Below, one piece after another: positions 49,808 through 61,308 of a stretch of 64,000 bases of DNA. Both the position numbers and the translations under genes were made by a program. Below the pieces are notes generated by a model, which searched no databases, was not told where the DNA came from, and saw only the letters and a list, made by a program, of their open reading frames with translations. The DNA is from Panorpa germanica. Its lineage: Eukaryota; Arthropoda; Insecta; Mecoptera; Panorpidae. Each line of letters starts with the position of its first letter. Position 1 is the first letter of the stretch. The DNA is taken from the NCBI GenBank assembly GCA_963678705.1, contig OY783213.1, positions 16,806,451-16,870,450 of the forward strand. Reading direction: 5' to 3'.

Positions 49808-50824
49808 AGGAAACGCGTGAATTATTAATAAAAAAATATATATATAATGCCAACTACTATACTATTCTTACAACTAAAAAATTAGGTGGGAATGATACAT
49901 CAGTTAGATGCTAATTATGAAGACTAGATTTGCAGAGCTCAATATAAAACAAATTAAAGAATTAAAGTGTTATTATGTTATACATGTTTAAATAATAAAA
50001 AACGGTATAAAAAGTTAATTGATCGAACATGTGTGCATACATAACTTTCCAAAATGTAAATATATTAAACAAATATTTATGAATGCGATGAATTTTTGCT
50101 TAAATCTTTTTTGAAATAATATTATGATAGATTGAAGCTAAATACAAAATGTCGCTGAATGGATTATTACATTGATTTAGGGTCACAAAGGTCACACTTT
50201 CATTTGCATACATTTGCTAAACAAATCAAGATATTTTGGATGATTAATGATGAGTATAGACATATCAATGACCTTTCACACATACTCGTACTCGTATGTA
50301 CGTATGGTATACTGTTACATCTGTTCTGTTCAAGATTTAGGTGTACAACAAATAATATGACATGAAATACTTATTAAGAATTTATTAAGTTTTTGATTAA
50401 GTTACGAATACAAATCGATTGAGCATCAAAGATAACTGTACTTCCCTTTAATCTATCGAACGTGTTAAATAAACACATATTACATTACATGGCGCAGTAA
50501 TTATATATTTATTTGACTGGTAATTTCTTTAGTATCAGATTTATGATTTCCCGAAAACGTTTTTTTCTCAAATTTAATGATTAATTATTTGAAGTACAGC
50601 TTCATTCAAACTATGAGATTTAGGTACGTTATAGGCCTATGATGTATATAGTTTACTTTATTAATTAACGTAGGTATTAATATTGTTACAAAATATTTAT
50701 TAGTTGGAATTAAAACACTGGAAATACAATTATTCTGTAATATCTAAACTTATTTTTATTTGTTTGAAAATAGCTTATATACTATAAACGTGGTTGTTTA
50801 TAATTATGCATATGTCCGTTAGTT
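49808..50824. other. A+T-rich non-coding stretch
   Basis: Nothing gene-like beyond a 68-codon frame (50159-50365) with no supporting signal. Confidence 0.5.
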
Positions 50825-51061
50825 TTGAGAGATGTGAACAGATCAAAAGGGAGAAGTTGTTATCTCACTTTAGAGGTCCTAAATTGGATGGATTCTAAAC
50901 TAAATCTAAAGTATTCTTCCCTGTTTAGCCTATGCAAACCTTTTATAAAAAAGGAAGCATCTTGGCTGAGCCAGTTACTAACTCAATATATTCGAGCTGT
51001 AATGTTCCATCCATTGAATAAAGAATTCAAATCTTTGGGGGCTTATCAAAAAAAAAGATAG
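50825..51061 (+). other. 78-codon open frame without ATG start, unknown
   Basis: The frame opens at TTG 50825 and ends at TAG 51059-51061. The middle reads FSLCKPFIKKEASWLSQLLT then QYIRAVMFHPLNKEF, which has a helical, protein-like pattern. The first ATG is at codon 22 (MDSKLNL). There is no splice context and composition matches the flanks. Chance or an old repeat ORF are the likeliest explanations. Confidence 0.2.
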
Positions 51062-51429
51062 ACAATTAGAAGAACAAATATTGAAATGAGTTTATTTTTA
51101 TCCTGATAGAAAATGTAACGCAATGTAACACTTTTCGTTGGGGAATTACCTGGCAGTAAAGTAACAAGTATATGAGAACTGGAAAATTAACCTTAAAAAG
51201 AACTAACAAATGTGAATCTTGCACAACAGTCATGGTAGTACATTAATAAAGCTGATGTAAAGATAGCTTATATTTTCTGCGAAATTACAAATAGAAATCA
51301 AAATTGAAATAATAGTGAGTATGTGTTTCCCGGATATTCTTCTCTGTACGTACAAACTATGTCATTGCGGAAATAATTGAAGTGCCGATTCGCATTAAGA
51401 AATGCACATTTCAAATATATTCTCATGTA

Positions 51430-51690
51430 TACACGACCTATGACCCTTCCAGCGCCCGCGCATAGATCGCACATTACCGCAAAAGAATTTACAAGAAATA
51501 TGAATCAGTGACAACTTATGTGAGTCCTAGGATTACTTGCATGTACCTAGTGCCTTACAAAGTGGCTGCAGGAAGTGTTCTTACTTGCCCGGTGCGATCA
51601 GCGGCTGACGAATCTACAGTTCGATGGAACCTGCGTCCCGCACTGCGCTGCGCTGCGTCTTGCGGTAAAAGTTGTATCTTAAATAACTAA
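51430..51690. other. CG-rich island with open frames on both strands
   Basis: The + frame 51508-51690 contains GSVLTCPVRSAADESTVRW and is followed by a donor-like GCG/GTAAAA near 51673. An acceptor-like GTGGCTGCAG ends at 51573, giving an exon that would be phase 1 at both ends. The C-x12-W spacing is like the first half of an immunoglobulin domain, but no second cysteine motif follows. The minus strand is also open (RSAGRRFHRTVDSSAADRTG) up to a donor GTAAGA at 51594. Strand and role are undecided; a promoter-associated island is also possible. Confidence 0.25.
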
Positions 51691-52360
51691 TTAAATTACA
51701 GTCATATAATTATTGTGAGAACTCTTCATTTTTTTAATGACAAGTACCCGTTCGTTGGGATAACTAAAGGAACGGATGAACATGGTTGGAAGATGAAGGT
51801 AAATGACGTCATCACCTGTTATTTTATGTTTATTTTACTACATTAAACTGTATGTGATATTTACATTTAATATTTTAAAACGTTATGATGCAAGAATTAT
51901 CAGATATTGGATTTAAATGCTGGTTCTTATGAGTACTTATATATAATATGTTTACATTGCTACTATTTGTAAAATTGATTTATATTATTACAAAACTTGC
52001 ATATTTTTACCATCTATTTCATTTATCTTATCAATTCAGCTTTAATAACATTTATGTTTATTCAAGAATGTGTTTTAATTGCTTCTTCTTTAAGCATTTT
52101 ACAGACTGCTATGAATGGTTTGTATTTATTTTTGTATTTTATTTAATTGCGGATATAAACAAAAATGTGAGTTGTGAATTTAGAATAGAAATGTAATGTC
52201 GTATTTAGAATTGATGTTGTCTTGTTCAGTGTTACCTTTAACAATACGTATTAGTCATTTATACGCTAGATTGTGCAATATTGATTATTTGTTTCGAAAG
52301 ATATATATTGCATAATAACAGAAATATGTCATCTTCATCCTCTTATTAGAGTTGATTCAA
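51691..52360. other. A+T-rich non-coding stretch
   Basis: No supported feature. The 82-codon frame at 51948-52196 is A+T-driven (phenylalanine/tyrosine/isoleucine-rich). Confidence 0.5.
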
Positions 52361-52412
52361 GATTGAACCCACGATGCGTCATACTCTGTGAACGATTCCG
52401 CTAAGCGTCCAA
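52361..52412 (-). repeat. tRNA-like SINE head or tRNA relic
   Basis: On the minus strand GGACGCTTAGCGGAATCGTT (A-box-like) is followed by TCGTGGGTTCAATC (B-box-like, complement of about 52361-52374). The spacing fits a pol III internal promoter. No acceptor-stem pairing is visible. It is probably a tRNA-derived SINE remnant, facing the SINE inserted 190 bp away. Confidence 0.4.
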
Positions 52413-52586
52413 GGAGTTCTACGAGAGTGTCACCAATTGAGTTTGCTCTCGGTTTCTATTAGCTAAAAGACTAAAGCATCGTGAAGACTAACAAGTTAGA
52501 CAATTTTCTAATTCAGTTTCAAATTTTGTTCATCACTGAGTTTGATAAAGCACAATTATTTAAATTAATTTTGTTTAAATATTACT

Positions 52587-52789
52587 ATGTTTTACTTAAA
52601 GCGGCACTCGGGTTCGATCCCCGGGCCAGACATTATCTGGGTTTTGGTTATAACTCCCGAGTGGTGACCGGGTGTGAAAGAATAGTCCCAATGTTGCTCA
52701 TGCATGTCGTAAGAGGCGACTAAAATGGGTACCCAGTGCCTGGGGGTATAGCCGGGCACCCTGCCCCTGAAGAGAGATGTTTTACTTAA
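52587..52789 (+). mobile_element. 5'-truncated tRNA-derived SINE with 13-bp target-site duplication
   Basis: ATGTTTTACTTAA occurs exactly at 52587-52599 and 52777-52789 and brackets 177 bp of G+C-rich sequence in A+T-rich flanks. The insert starts with a B-box-like GGGTTCGATCCC (about 52610-52621) but has no A-box, so the promoter half is missing, a usual outcome of incomplete reverse transcription. The body includes ATCTGGGTTTTGGTTATAAC and GTCGTAAGAGGCGACTAA. The latter string is familiar from repeats in several insect genomes. SINEs are mobilised in trans by LINE enzymes. There is no long poly(A) tail. The perfect duplication and low decay suggest a fairly recent insertion. Confidence 0.85.
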
Positions 52790-55676
52790 GTAAAATATTA
52801 CATGAATGTAAGGTAATACTCATGTTTTATGTTTAGCGGGTATCTGTCTAAATATAATCCAATGGTTGCGCTAATCATTACTGGTTCAGTGTGTACGATG
52901 CTTAATGTTTACATCCTATTTAAATTGCAAATGACTGTCATTCTTTTAACGTGTTTTTAACACCAGTTAGTTGTTTCTTTTTTTGTGTGTTTTACCGTTC
53001 CCGTGGACTTACGCAATAATTAGAAATGAAATAAGAAGAAGACTTGATGATGTTGATTAAATGGAATATGGAGATGATGATCCCGGATAGTTTATGGTTA
53101 TGAGTGTTTATGACATGAAATTAAAGATGTATGACATATAAAATGTTTAACTGTAAAATGTCAAATCTATAATGTTCTCTTTGCAAATGTGCTTACTAGT
53201 AAGAAGAGGTGGTCAAGCTGAGATAAACGAGTACTTATTCGTGCAACTGGACAGCGCTCTTTGTAAGTGTTACATGTGTGTTGCCTGATCCAAAGGCTCT
53301 CAAACATTTTATGCTTTCAGACAATGCTTTCTTCGCAAGATTATATAATGTTACGTATTAAACTAAATTATTGGTAAATCATTTTCAATATCTTTCGAAT
53401 TCTTTTAATAACACTGTAATATAATTATATTAAACTTCTGTAAATAACAAAATGTGTCATCAGGCAAGAAATATTACGTGAACTTGCGTTTTGTATTTAG
53501 CGAGAAATGGAGTGCATCTTGTTTTCTAAATAAAGACATGATCTAACAACTATAGTCTCTTAGTCAAGCCAAAATGGCTAAATAGTATTAGTTTTTACAG
53601 TATTTTAAAAGAGAATCTTAATTTGTTTCTTTCTTTTTTTCAAAAAACATAACAACAGCACGTATTGATATACGCATCGACTAAACAACATCTACTCAAT
53701 CCAAACAATTTCTTTTTGCTCCTTACAGGAGTCTGGTGCAATAAAAGAAGAAACTGTATGCGGAGCACTGTATTCTGGGTTCAACAATCGTATCATAAAT
53801 ATTCAACTTCATTCAGCTGGCTATCTCCATATGTTTTATAGTGTAATTAAGTTTTAGAACCAGTTATATATAATTACAGACTTTATATATTTTGTAAATA
53901 AATTTGATTGATTTCTGAGATGAATACAAAGTAGCTGTATTTTTGTAATGAATAGGATGAACATTTGTGTACAGTGTTAGTGTAGGTACATTGTGCCAGG
54001 TACCTCGTTCATTGTATCAAGAAGACTGAAGACTGGAGACTGAAGAATAATTTATTGTAAATGAGTAGGTATTATTTTAATATCTTTTTGATTTGACAGA
54101 TTGAAAAAATAAGACATTTTAAATTCTGAAAAAGAAACACTTAACTTTATAAGTCAAGTCGTTAGATTTAGACACAGTAAAGTGTTTACAAAACCCAAAA
54201 ATAAAAGACAGTGACATGTTTGATAATAGATGCTCGTACGCGCTGTATTTTGCGTAGGTTCAAAGCAATATTGCTCAGGTTTACCATTTCACCACCGGCA
54301 AAGAGAATGCTCAAAGTGACATGATCACATGGTTCGTTTTTAGTTTTGCACATGAACATGCTTGCGATTTCTTGCTATTGATGCAATAAAGTTTTAAACA
54401 TTTTCATTAAAACATCACAATTAAAAATGCCTAGAAAATTTATTTAAACTTTGTTTTCTATACGCACTTTCCTGTCTTTCCTTTCCTGTGTCACTTCTTT
54501 CATCAAGATTGTTCCATCATTGTCAAACCTGTGTACAGAGCCATGGGTCGGTGTTACGACAACTAATTCTACTAATAATGAGCTATTGCAAATTCTAGAC
54601 TAATCGTAAATACAGAATATGTATCATGCTACACTAACAAAATAGATCAGCTTGTTTACTTAGACAGTGTTATTAATAAAGAAATATTCAAATGCGCTAA
54701 AAGAGTAATGATTAATAGCTAGTGTAGGTAACGTCGTTTTCCAGAATTTACAACATATACGTAACCGTGCTGAAGATTTATAACACACATCTTATATGAA
54801 CACGCATGCGCTTAATCTACTTTAACATCAATTTGCTACAATTTGTTGCTCAGTGTTTGTAGAGATAATACGAGTTAATATCGATAGGCGCACACTAATG
54901 GGGCCCATGGACGACCAATTTGATTGGCGAAAAGGTTTTCTCTGTGGATTATCATTGAAAGAAGAATAGGGCGCTGAGGAAAGCAAAAGCAAGAAATACT
55001 GAATATAGAAAATTGAAATTTGAGGTATGTATATATTGAGACATTTTTTTTTAATATTCATTTTGAATCAACTTTTGATTGTTAATACCACTTAAATCAA
55101 TATTTAAACATTTCATATTACATAATTTTTACAATTTATAATTTTCATATTTCTCATTTTCCTTTTCTATTTCAAACTGTTCCATTGTTTTTTCCTCAAC
55201 CCATCTTGCAACATCCCTTTTCCTTGTATCTTAGTGGGTTCATTCGTTTTCACTTTAAGAACAACCGCATTACGATTTGATACAAGAATCGCCTCCACTG
55301 CGATATCTCCCATTGCATTCCTTGCTCCTTTCGAAATGTATATTTTGTCTAATTAAATCATCCCACTGCACAACTTTCATTCTTTCAACAATATAATATA
55401 AGCTGTTGTATTTTCTTTTCTGTTGCTCTTGTAATTCTTTCTGTTTTTTATTATATCCTTTTTTTTGTATTTTTCTTTGTGATCATATTTCCATATATAT
55501 ATATGTTTAAAGACATTCTTGTCCCCAATGTGCGCCTGATCTTACATTTTAATCTACACATTTTTTAGTTTAGTAATTTAGCGGTATGCGCTAATTGAGC
55601 CTGCGGCGATGAATTGAGATGCTGGATGGTCGGGTCGCCCACTCGACAAGTGAAAGGCAAACATAGATAATCTTAC
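52790..55676. other. A+T-rich non-coding stretch
   Basis: No gene is supported. The 77-codon minus frame at 54828-55061 has no splice or family support. 55140-55480 is pyrimidine-rich. Confidence 0.5.
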
Positions 55677-55742
55677 CCCGTACTGTGCCGATACACATAG
55701 CTGCGGCCTGCGCTGTGGCAACTTAGGTCATAACACCTTCGT
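55677..55742 (-). CDS. candidate 66-bp internal exon (or + strand Cys-rich frame)
   Basis: On the minus strand a good acceptor, TTTCTGCATATTTTTACAG, precedes 66 bp that end at a donor GGG/GTAAGAT (GT at 55676-55675). One frame is open: one base of a split codon, then 21 codons (RRCYDLSCHSAGRSYVYR...). The length is a multiple of three, so it could be skipped without a frameshift. The + strand is also open here from 55654 to about 55788 (contains PYCADTHSCGLRCGNLGHNT), with six cysteines. Splice evidence favours minus; reading-frame evidence does not decide. Confidence 0.28.
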
Positions 55743-56676
55743 CTGTAAAAATATGCAGAAACATCCAACACAACTCTGCATCCGAAGATGAGAGAGAAGA
55801 GAAGCCCAACGAGAGTGATATGATTAATTCTTACTTTGTAAGTAACTAATGATAAATGGATTTTAGGATACGTTAGCTGAAATGTTGTCTGCGATCTACG
55901 AACTTAAACGAACCTTAGACTAATCGGAAATACGGACTTTAATGTAATCATGTAAAAGGCCCATAAGAGTTGAACCATGAATGTAAAACATTAAGTAAAC
56001 TGTAAAATATATATAACTATACTCTACAAACAATTTATCAATTCGTAATAATATCGATTCTTACTCTGGATTAGATAAGATTACGATACAGGTACGACAT
56101 GCATATCTTTCTTATTCTGTTAACATTATACAAATATGTATAACACAAAATGATTGACTTAATTTTGAGACATACCACTTACAAGGTATTTATTTTTGCT
56201 GTACCTTTCTCTTGCAGGTCTCGAATTCGCGCTAGTATCTTGTGAACCACTTTTACAGCAAGTAGATAATAAATTAAATGATTAACAATATGTCGTTAAC
56301 TGCAGAAATAAATATAAAATGTCGTGTTAGTTGATACGAGCCATTGATAGCAGTTTGTAGAAATTGAAATACACAGTCAATTGAGGTATTATGTTTCATA
56401 CACACTGGTGCGACATCCAACATTTGTTGCAAGAAGGTGCACAACACGTTCACACCGGTTTAACATATAACTGAATACATCACAATTTTTGCTGCCTCGT
56501 AGAGTAAAATGACTGTCACATGTTGAAGTCGTACTATTATGGATGATAACTTTTCAACAAATTTAGAATATAAATACATGAATGTTGGATGTCATACGAG
56601 TCTGTATCAACCATTAGAAGTATTTCAACAGAATAAACGCAAAAACTAATAAATAATTAATTGATTGTCGTTCCAG
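55743..56676. other. mostly A+T-rich non-coding stretch
   Basis: Balanced composition to about 55815, then A+T-rich. Nothing else was recognised. Confidence 0.45.
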
Positions 56677-56846
56677 GCGCAGGCGCAGACGCATATCTCG
56701 GGTATGTGTCTATGTCGCACATATGCGTCTCCAGAGTGCAGCTTCTCAACCTGGTGCACCAGCACGCCGTGCCGCTGTTGTCCCCCTTCCACTCATCGTC
56801 CCGCATTTCAGTTGACGCTGACATAACATCCAACTCCATGTTTTAA
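56677..56846 (+). CDS. candidate terminal coding exon, 55 codons
   Basis: An acceptor-like ATTGATTGTCGTTCCAG ends at 56676. The next 170 bp read two bases of a split codon and then AGADAYLGYVSMSHICVSRV, QLLNLVHQHAVPLLSPFHSS, SRISVDADITSNSMF and TAA (56844-56846). Codon third positions are mostly G/C, and the island ends abruptly at the stop, where A+T-rich sequence begins. An AATAAA lies 67 bp downstream. The minus strand is also open (starts MELDVMSASTEMRD in a good context), which G+C-rich exons often show. The + reading is preferred for its acceptor, stop at the composition break and poly(A) signal. Family not recognised. Confidence 0.38.
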
Positions 56847-56912
56847 TAATATTAATTTAATATAATATTTATAATACTTGTTCGCATAAACCATAAATTA
56901 CAAATAATATAA

Positions 56913-56918
56913 AATAAA
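56913..56918 (+). terminator. candidate poly(A) signal
   Basis: AATAAA lies 67 bp after the stop of the candidate terminal exon. In A+T-rich DNA this hexamer is frequent, so it only adds weight in context. Confidence 0.25.
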
Positions 56919-58194
56919 ACGCGGAAATTAGAATTTGCACAAATGACATTTCGTGAGAAAATTACTGAACCGAAGAGTAGTCAAGTTAAAAAACAATTTG
57001 TTGAGTGGTCAAGTGAAATCTGGAACACTTTTTTTGTTAACTCTATTTGCAGAGGTGCACTGGAAACTATTTAATGTGATTTAATTTAATTGCCTCATAT
57101 ATTTATCTGCGGTAAGGTTCTAAGTTCTGAAAAGTATCGTTCCCACCTAATATTTTAGTTATAAATTTATTTTATGTTTTAGTTTTAGCAGTATGAAATA
57201 CGAGTAAGCTGTTAGTATACTGTTCTTTTATATAACCCGAATTTATTGGGTGTTTCAATAAGAGCGTCGGATTTGTATCATCTTATATCTCATATCTCTT
57301 TCCTTCTTCCTCGTTATATGGTTATGTACGTACATAATCAAATTAACTTGACAACAACCAAACCCAGAAAATATAACTCTGGTTCGGAGATCAAACCCGA
57401 ACACATAGCAGTCAGCTTCAGCTATAATCAGATAAAACTATCCCAATCTTCAATAAAAATAGTATTGCGCTTTCAAGCATGTGTTGGTGTGCTCCTTTTC
57501 TCGTTGTGGAGAAAGCATCACTAGGAGAACAAAGAAAAGTAAGTCCAGTTGAACTGTGATTACAAAATTTAATAAAATTTATATATTAACAATGCACAAA
57601 TTACACGTTACTTTACTTTGAAATCCAACTCCGTAATTATTAAGTTGATCAATAACAACAATTTAGTGTTAATAATACATGAAAGCGATCCTAAAGCTGT
57701 TATTATAATTTCAACATTGTTCTTCCCACTTGCTCATTGTCAGTAGATCTGTATTGTAAAGCAGTGCTAGCCGTGAACGTTTTGGAGGAAGTAAATTTGT
57801 TATCTAAATTATGAGTTTGGTTATTATTAAATTTAGTTTAAGATTATTCTAATTACACAGGTCATTATCCTATGTTACATCTATATTTTTAAATTTTATT
57901 TATTCATTTGTGTATTGCTTTGATCAATCTCGTGAATTGCGTATTAATTCGTTCGTGTTCCAGATGGTTTGTATGATTAAAATCTTACCAAATTCTTTTG
58001 GATCATTTTTATGTTGGTGTATAAACCTACTAATATCTTTGTTGCCTATGCTCTTGGTTACAATGGTTTTTAACTTTTCATAAGTGTATAATATTTATCG
58101 GGGTTGTTTTCAATTATTTTAAGTTTAATTGTTGGAAGCAGTTCTAGTACCTGGACCATCGTCCAGAGTCCATCGTCCAGAATCCTGTCCATCG
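56919..58194. other. A+T-rich non-coding stretch
   Basis: Contains the repeat motif at 57394-57416 within a chance-looking 92-codon frame (57246-57524). Near 58158-58180 CCATCGTCCAGA is repeated twice. Nothing else. Confidence 0.45.
57394..57416 (+). repeat. dispersed motif possibly from a LINE ORF, copy 2
   Basis: AACCCGAACACATAGCAGTC and the next three bases match 9369-9391. Upstream CTGGTTCGGAGATCA parallels the codons for LVR-S before NP in the first copy. Confidence 0.35.
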
Positions 58195-58328
58195 ACAGGA
58201 TTACTTTCAGCGTGGTGCATGCTCTGTGTTCATAGGAAGATTTTTATTCAACCAGTGGCTGTAATACTAAAAATTTTATATCTTAATCTTTTCCTGTGTA
58301 TTTTATTTCATGGTAAGGGAGTGCCAAG
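58195..58328 (+). repeat. dispersed repeat in two blocks, copy 2
   Basis: Blocks at 58195-58240 and 58271-58328 match 13241-13290 and 13553-13612 in order and orientation. About 240 bp less separates them here. The 93-codon frame at 58129-58410 runs through the repeat and is not regarded as a gene. Confidence 0.5.
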
Positions 58329-60381
58329 TATATCCCTTGCAAACGCAGCCGCACTCCCAGGGCCCATGATCTATTATAAAGTTGTTGACATAGAAAATTA
58401 CAAAAGTTGAAGTCTTTTCTGATTCAGCATCGAAACTAGGCGCACAGTTCTGTACAAAGACACGTTCCAAATATATTGTCTTATAATTATTAAAGTAAAT
58501 ATATTCCTAGGTCTAATATATGAGGCACGAGAAGAACTCATGCTAATTTTATAAAATATACCACTTTAAATACCCACACAGCGTATGGTTTACACAAACT
58601 AAAAATTGTACCCTTACATATTATGTAATTTGCTACTACTATCAAAATTTGTCCCGAAATTTGTTGTCACACTAAATTTAGCAATACCTTCGAAAACGTA
58701 GACCTATTATTTGACATCAATGCTCCACTCGTACACTATTAATATGTATTACATAACACTGTAATGTTGTAGTACATGTTATAGCAGTGTTAATAATATT
58801 TAAATTCTTGAGCCAAGTGAATGAGTAGTCCCGAATTGTAAAACACCAGCTGACAAAATCGCATTCCTCTAGAGTCTATAGTTTATAGCCATAGCAAGAT
58901 TTGATGGAACATAACGGACAACCATAGTCCACGAGAAATGAAGCAATACCTGAACAAAATAATGTCCAATTAGGACCGCCCGTGGATATCTAAAGAGCAA
59001 CAATTTCAATTCCACAAGTACAATGGACATACATACACATTTACATATGGTCGAGTGTGTGTGTGTATCCTGATTGTTCGTTGGATCAGCACAATTACAA
59101 TGTCAGGTCTTGTAGAGGAGATTAGTTAAGTGACTGCAGTTATTGAAATAATATAACAGGGTGATTCTACTAATATCATATTACTTACTTAATAAACTTG
59201 CTAGTAAACAATTTGGACTTCGTTCGAAATCATATTTATTAAAGTCAATTCTATATGATTTTTAGATAGTACCAACCTTAAAGCGATATGTGTCAATTTT
59301 ATGACATTACGACCATTAGTTTACCAGGTACAGTCGTTTTAGTGGGACTACTTTTGTAATTTTCAAATCAATGGAAATATCTGAATTTCGTGTGATGAGA
59401 AAGCATTGTTCTTTAATGGGAAAAAGACCTACTCCGCATTTGAAATTGCCGTCGGAACTTCATGAAAGTTTGGCACAAATTGTTTGAACGTTGGGGCTAT
59501 CTAAAAATGATGTACATTTGTCTAGATGTGATATATTCGCTAAATAAACTTAGGTGAATTATTCAAATTATCATTCCTTTCATTCAGTATTCCACTTCTT
59601 GACTAAACACGGTAAATCCATGCTTGACAACATTACAACCTTCGACAGATTAAACAGAAGTAAATAACGATTTAAATATTGTCAATGATTTCCGAAACAC
59701 CTTGTATCGAATAGAAACAAGATACAAAATTGCGATTGACTTATCACACGCTTTGATCATCAAACAAGTTATTGTTAAACGAGGATGAAAATTAAATATA
59801 GTCACATTCATACAATACACCGCACCATTCCATCCTAGACACCAACCAGTCCAAGTCGAATCCATTTATTGTTATTTCGTAACAAATCAAATGAAATACG
59901 TGTTTAATAATTAAATTAATATACTTGTACACAATGTATTTGATACGTTTGCGATAAAAGTCTAAGTTGTTTTCATCCAGACGATGTACTCATTCGTATA
60001 ATGACGTATCTCAAAGTACAGGGGGCGCCAACCCTGAGTTCGACCTGTAACCTACTGTTAGTTGATTTATGTTTAATATCTGTATACTTGATATGCACCA
60101 TTCTATGAATATGTTATCACCGCATGAAAGAGACACAGATAGAAGCTGTATAGATCGCCCAGATAAATGTTAATTTCTAATTCCAATTCTATTCGCAATT
60201 CTAAATCTAATTTAACCAAGACCCTTTCTAAATAGTAACCGATTTTACTAATTTAATTTAAAGAACAATATACCTTTAGTAATAATCACACATGTCGATA
60301 GCCCCGGTCAACCGCAAAAAATGCTAAAATGGTCAAGAAGATTAATGACAATGACCTTAAAATTAAAAATGAATCATTTAG
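58329..60381. other. A+T-rich non-coding stretch
   Basis: No supported gene. A (GT)6 microsatellite is at 59055-59066. Confidence 0.5.
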
Positions 60382-60545
60382 GGTCCGAAACATCTAGCAA
60401 GAAACAAGATTATTAAGAACACTAATCGTGAATGTGGTAAAGAGGAGGCAGATCCTGACCACTTTCTGTGGCAATGCAGAAAAACAGCAATAGCAAGAAA
60501 TGAACTTCAAAGGGTGGAGCAACAGACTTCGTTAAATGTCCTATA
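60382..60545 (+). pseudogene. non-LTR retrotransposon ORF2 fragment, C-terminal zinc-knuckle region
   Basis: In one frame from 60382 the sequence reads GPKHLARNKIIKNTNRECGK, EEADPDHFLWQC and RKTAIARNELQRV. The ECGxEEAxPxHxLxxC arrangement is the cysteine/histidine motif found near the C-terminus of many insect LINE ORF2 proteins, after the reverse transcriptase and, where present, RNase H. The usual first cysteine is replaced (NRE), and upstream the frame is closed by TAG near 60379. It is an inactive fragment. The clade is not fixed: Jockey, R1 and I-type elements share the motif. Confidence 0.75.
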
Positions 60546-61294
60546 TGTATACAACTCGAATTATGTCAAAACTCAATATTTTAAGTTGTCTCCATCAATT
60601 CAAGTGAGTCGGACGCTCTATAAAGTGTGTTATCTATATACAAATAAAGTTAATTTATCGTCGTATATAAATTACCTGCATATAAGGCATCAATGTAAAC
60701 AGTTAACATGTATTGAGATAATTATATATTCATAATTAAATATCTAAGTCTAACTTCTTCTCGTCGCATCGCGTCGGTTTTATGAGAAGATCAAACACGG
60801 TTTGCGCAACAGCTAATAACGTTATTGGTTGATAACATTTCCCAGTTCTTGGATTACATCTACTTAATTTATTGAAATGATTATGCGATCGCTGAACGAC
60901 CGATGCTGATGAGTACAGGCTCATAACTAAGATTGCATTAGAAAATATTTTGTAAATACGGAATCATTAATAATGGAAAAAATAGAAGTGATAGGGTTAA
61001 GTGTTAATGATGTTTACATAAACATTTATCGATTTTATGGCTAATAGGTACGAGTGTATGTTTACTAGAAAGCTTGTTAATGACATATCAAGGCTCTAAT
61101 CAAGCTTGAAATTACAGCTTTATTTTACATTGTATACATTGTATTACACATAAAACTATCAAGTATTTATCGCAATTCATTTAATATTTAAGTTATTACA
61201 ACGAATAACGTTACAACGAGTTTGATTTACTAGCTGTAATACAGTGATATTTAAGAAACACCAAAGCATTAAGGGATCTATATATGGCGAGAAA
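60546..61294. other. A+T-rich non-coding stretch
   Basis: Possibly LINE 3' sequence at first. No other feature was seen. Confidence 0.45.
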
Positions 61295-61308
61295 AGGACT
61301 GTGGTCCT
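61295..61308 (+). repeat. dispersed hairpin motif, copy 3 of 3
   Basis: AGGAC TGTG GTCCT followed by AAGAA, preceded by GGCGAGAAA. The stem is identical to copy 2, with one loop change. Confidence 0.55.
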
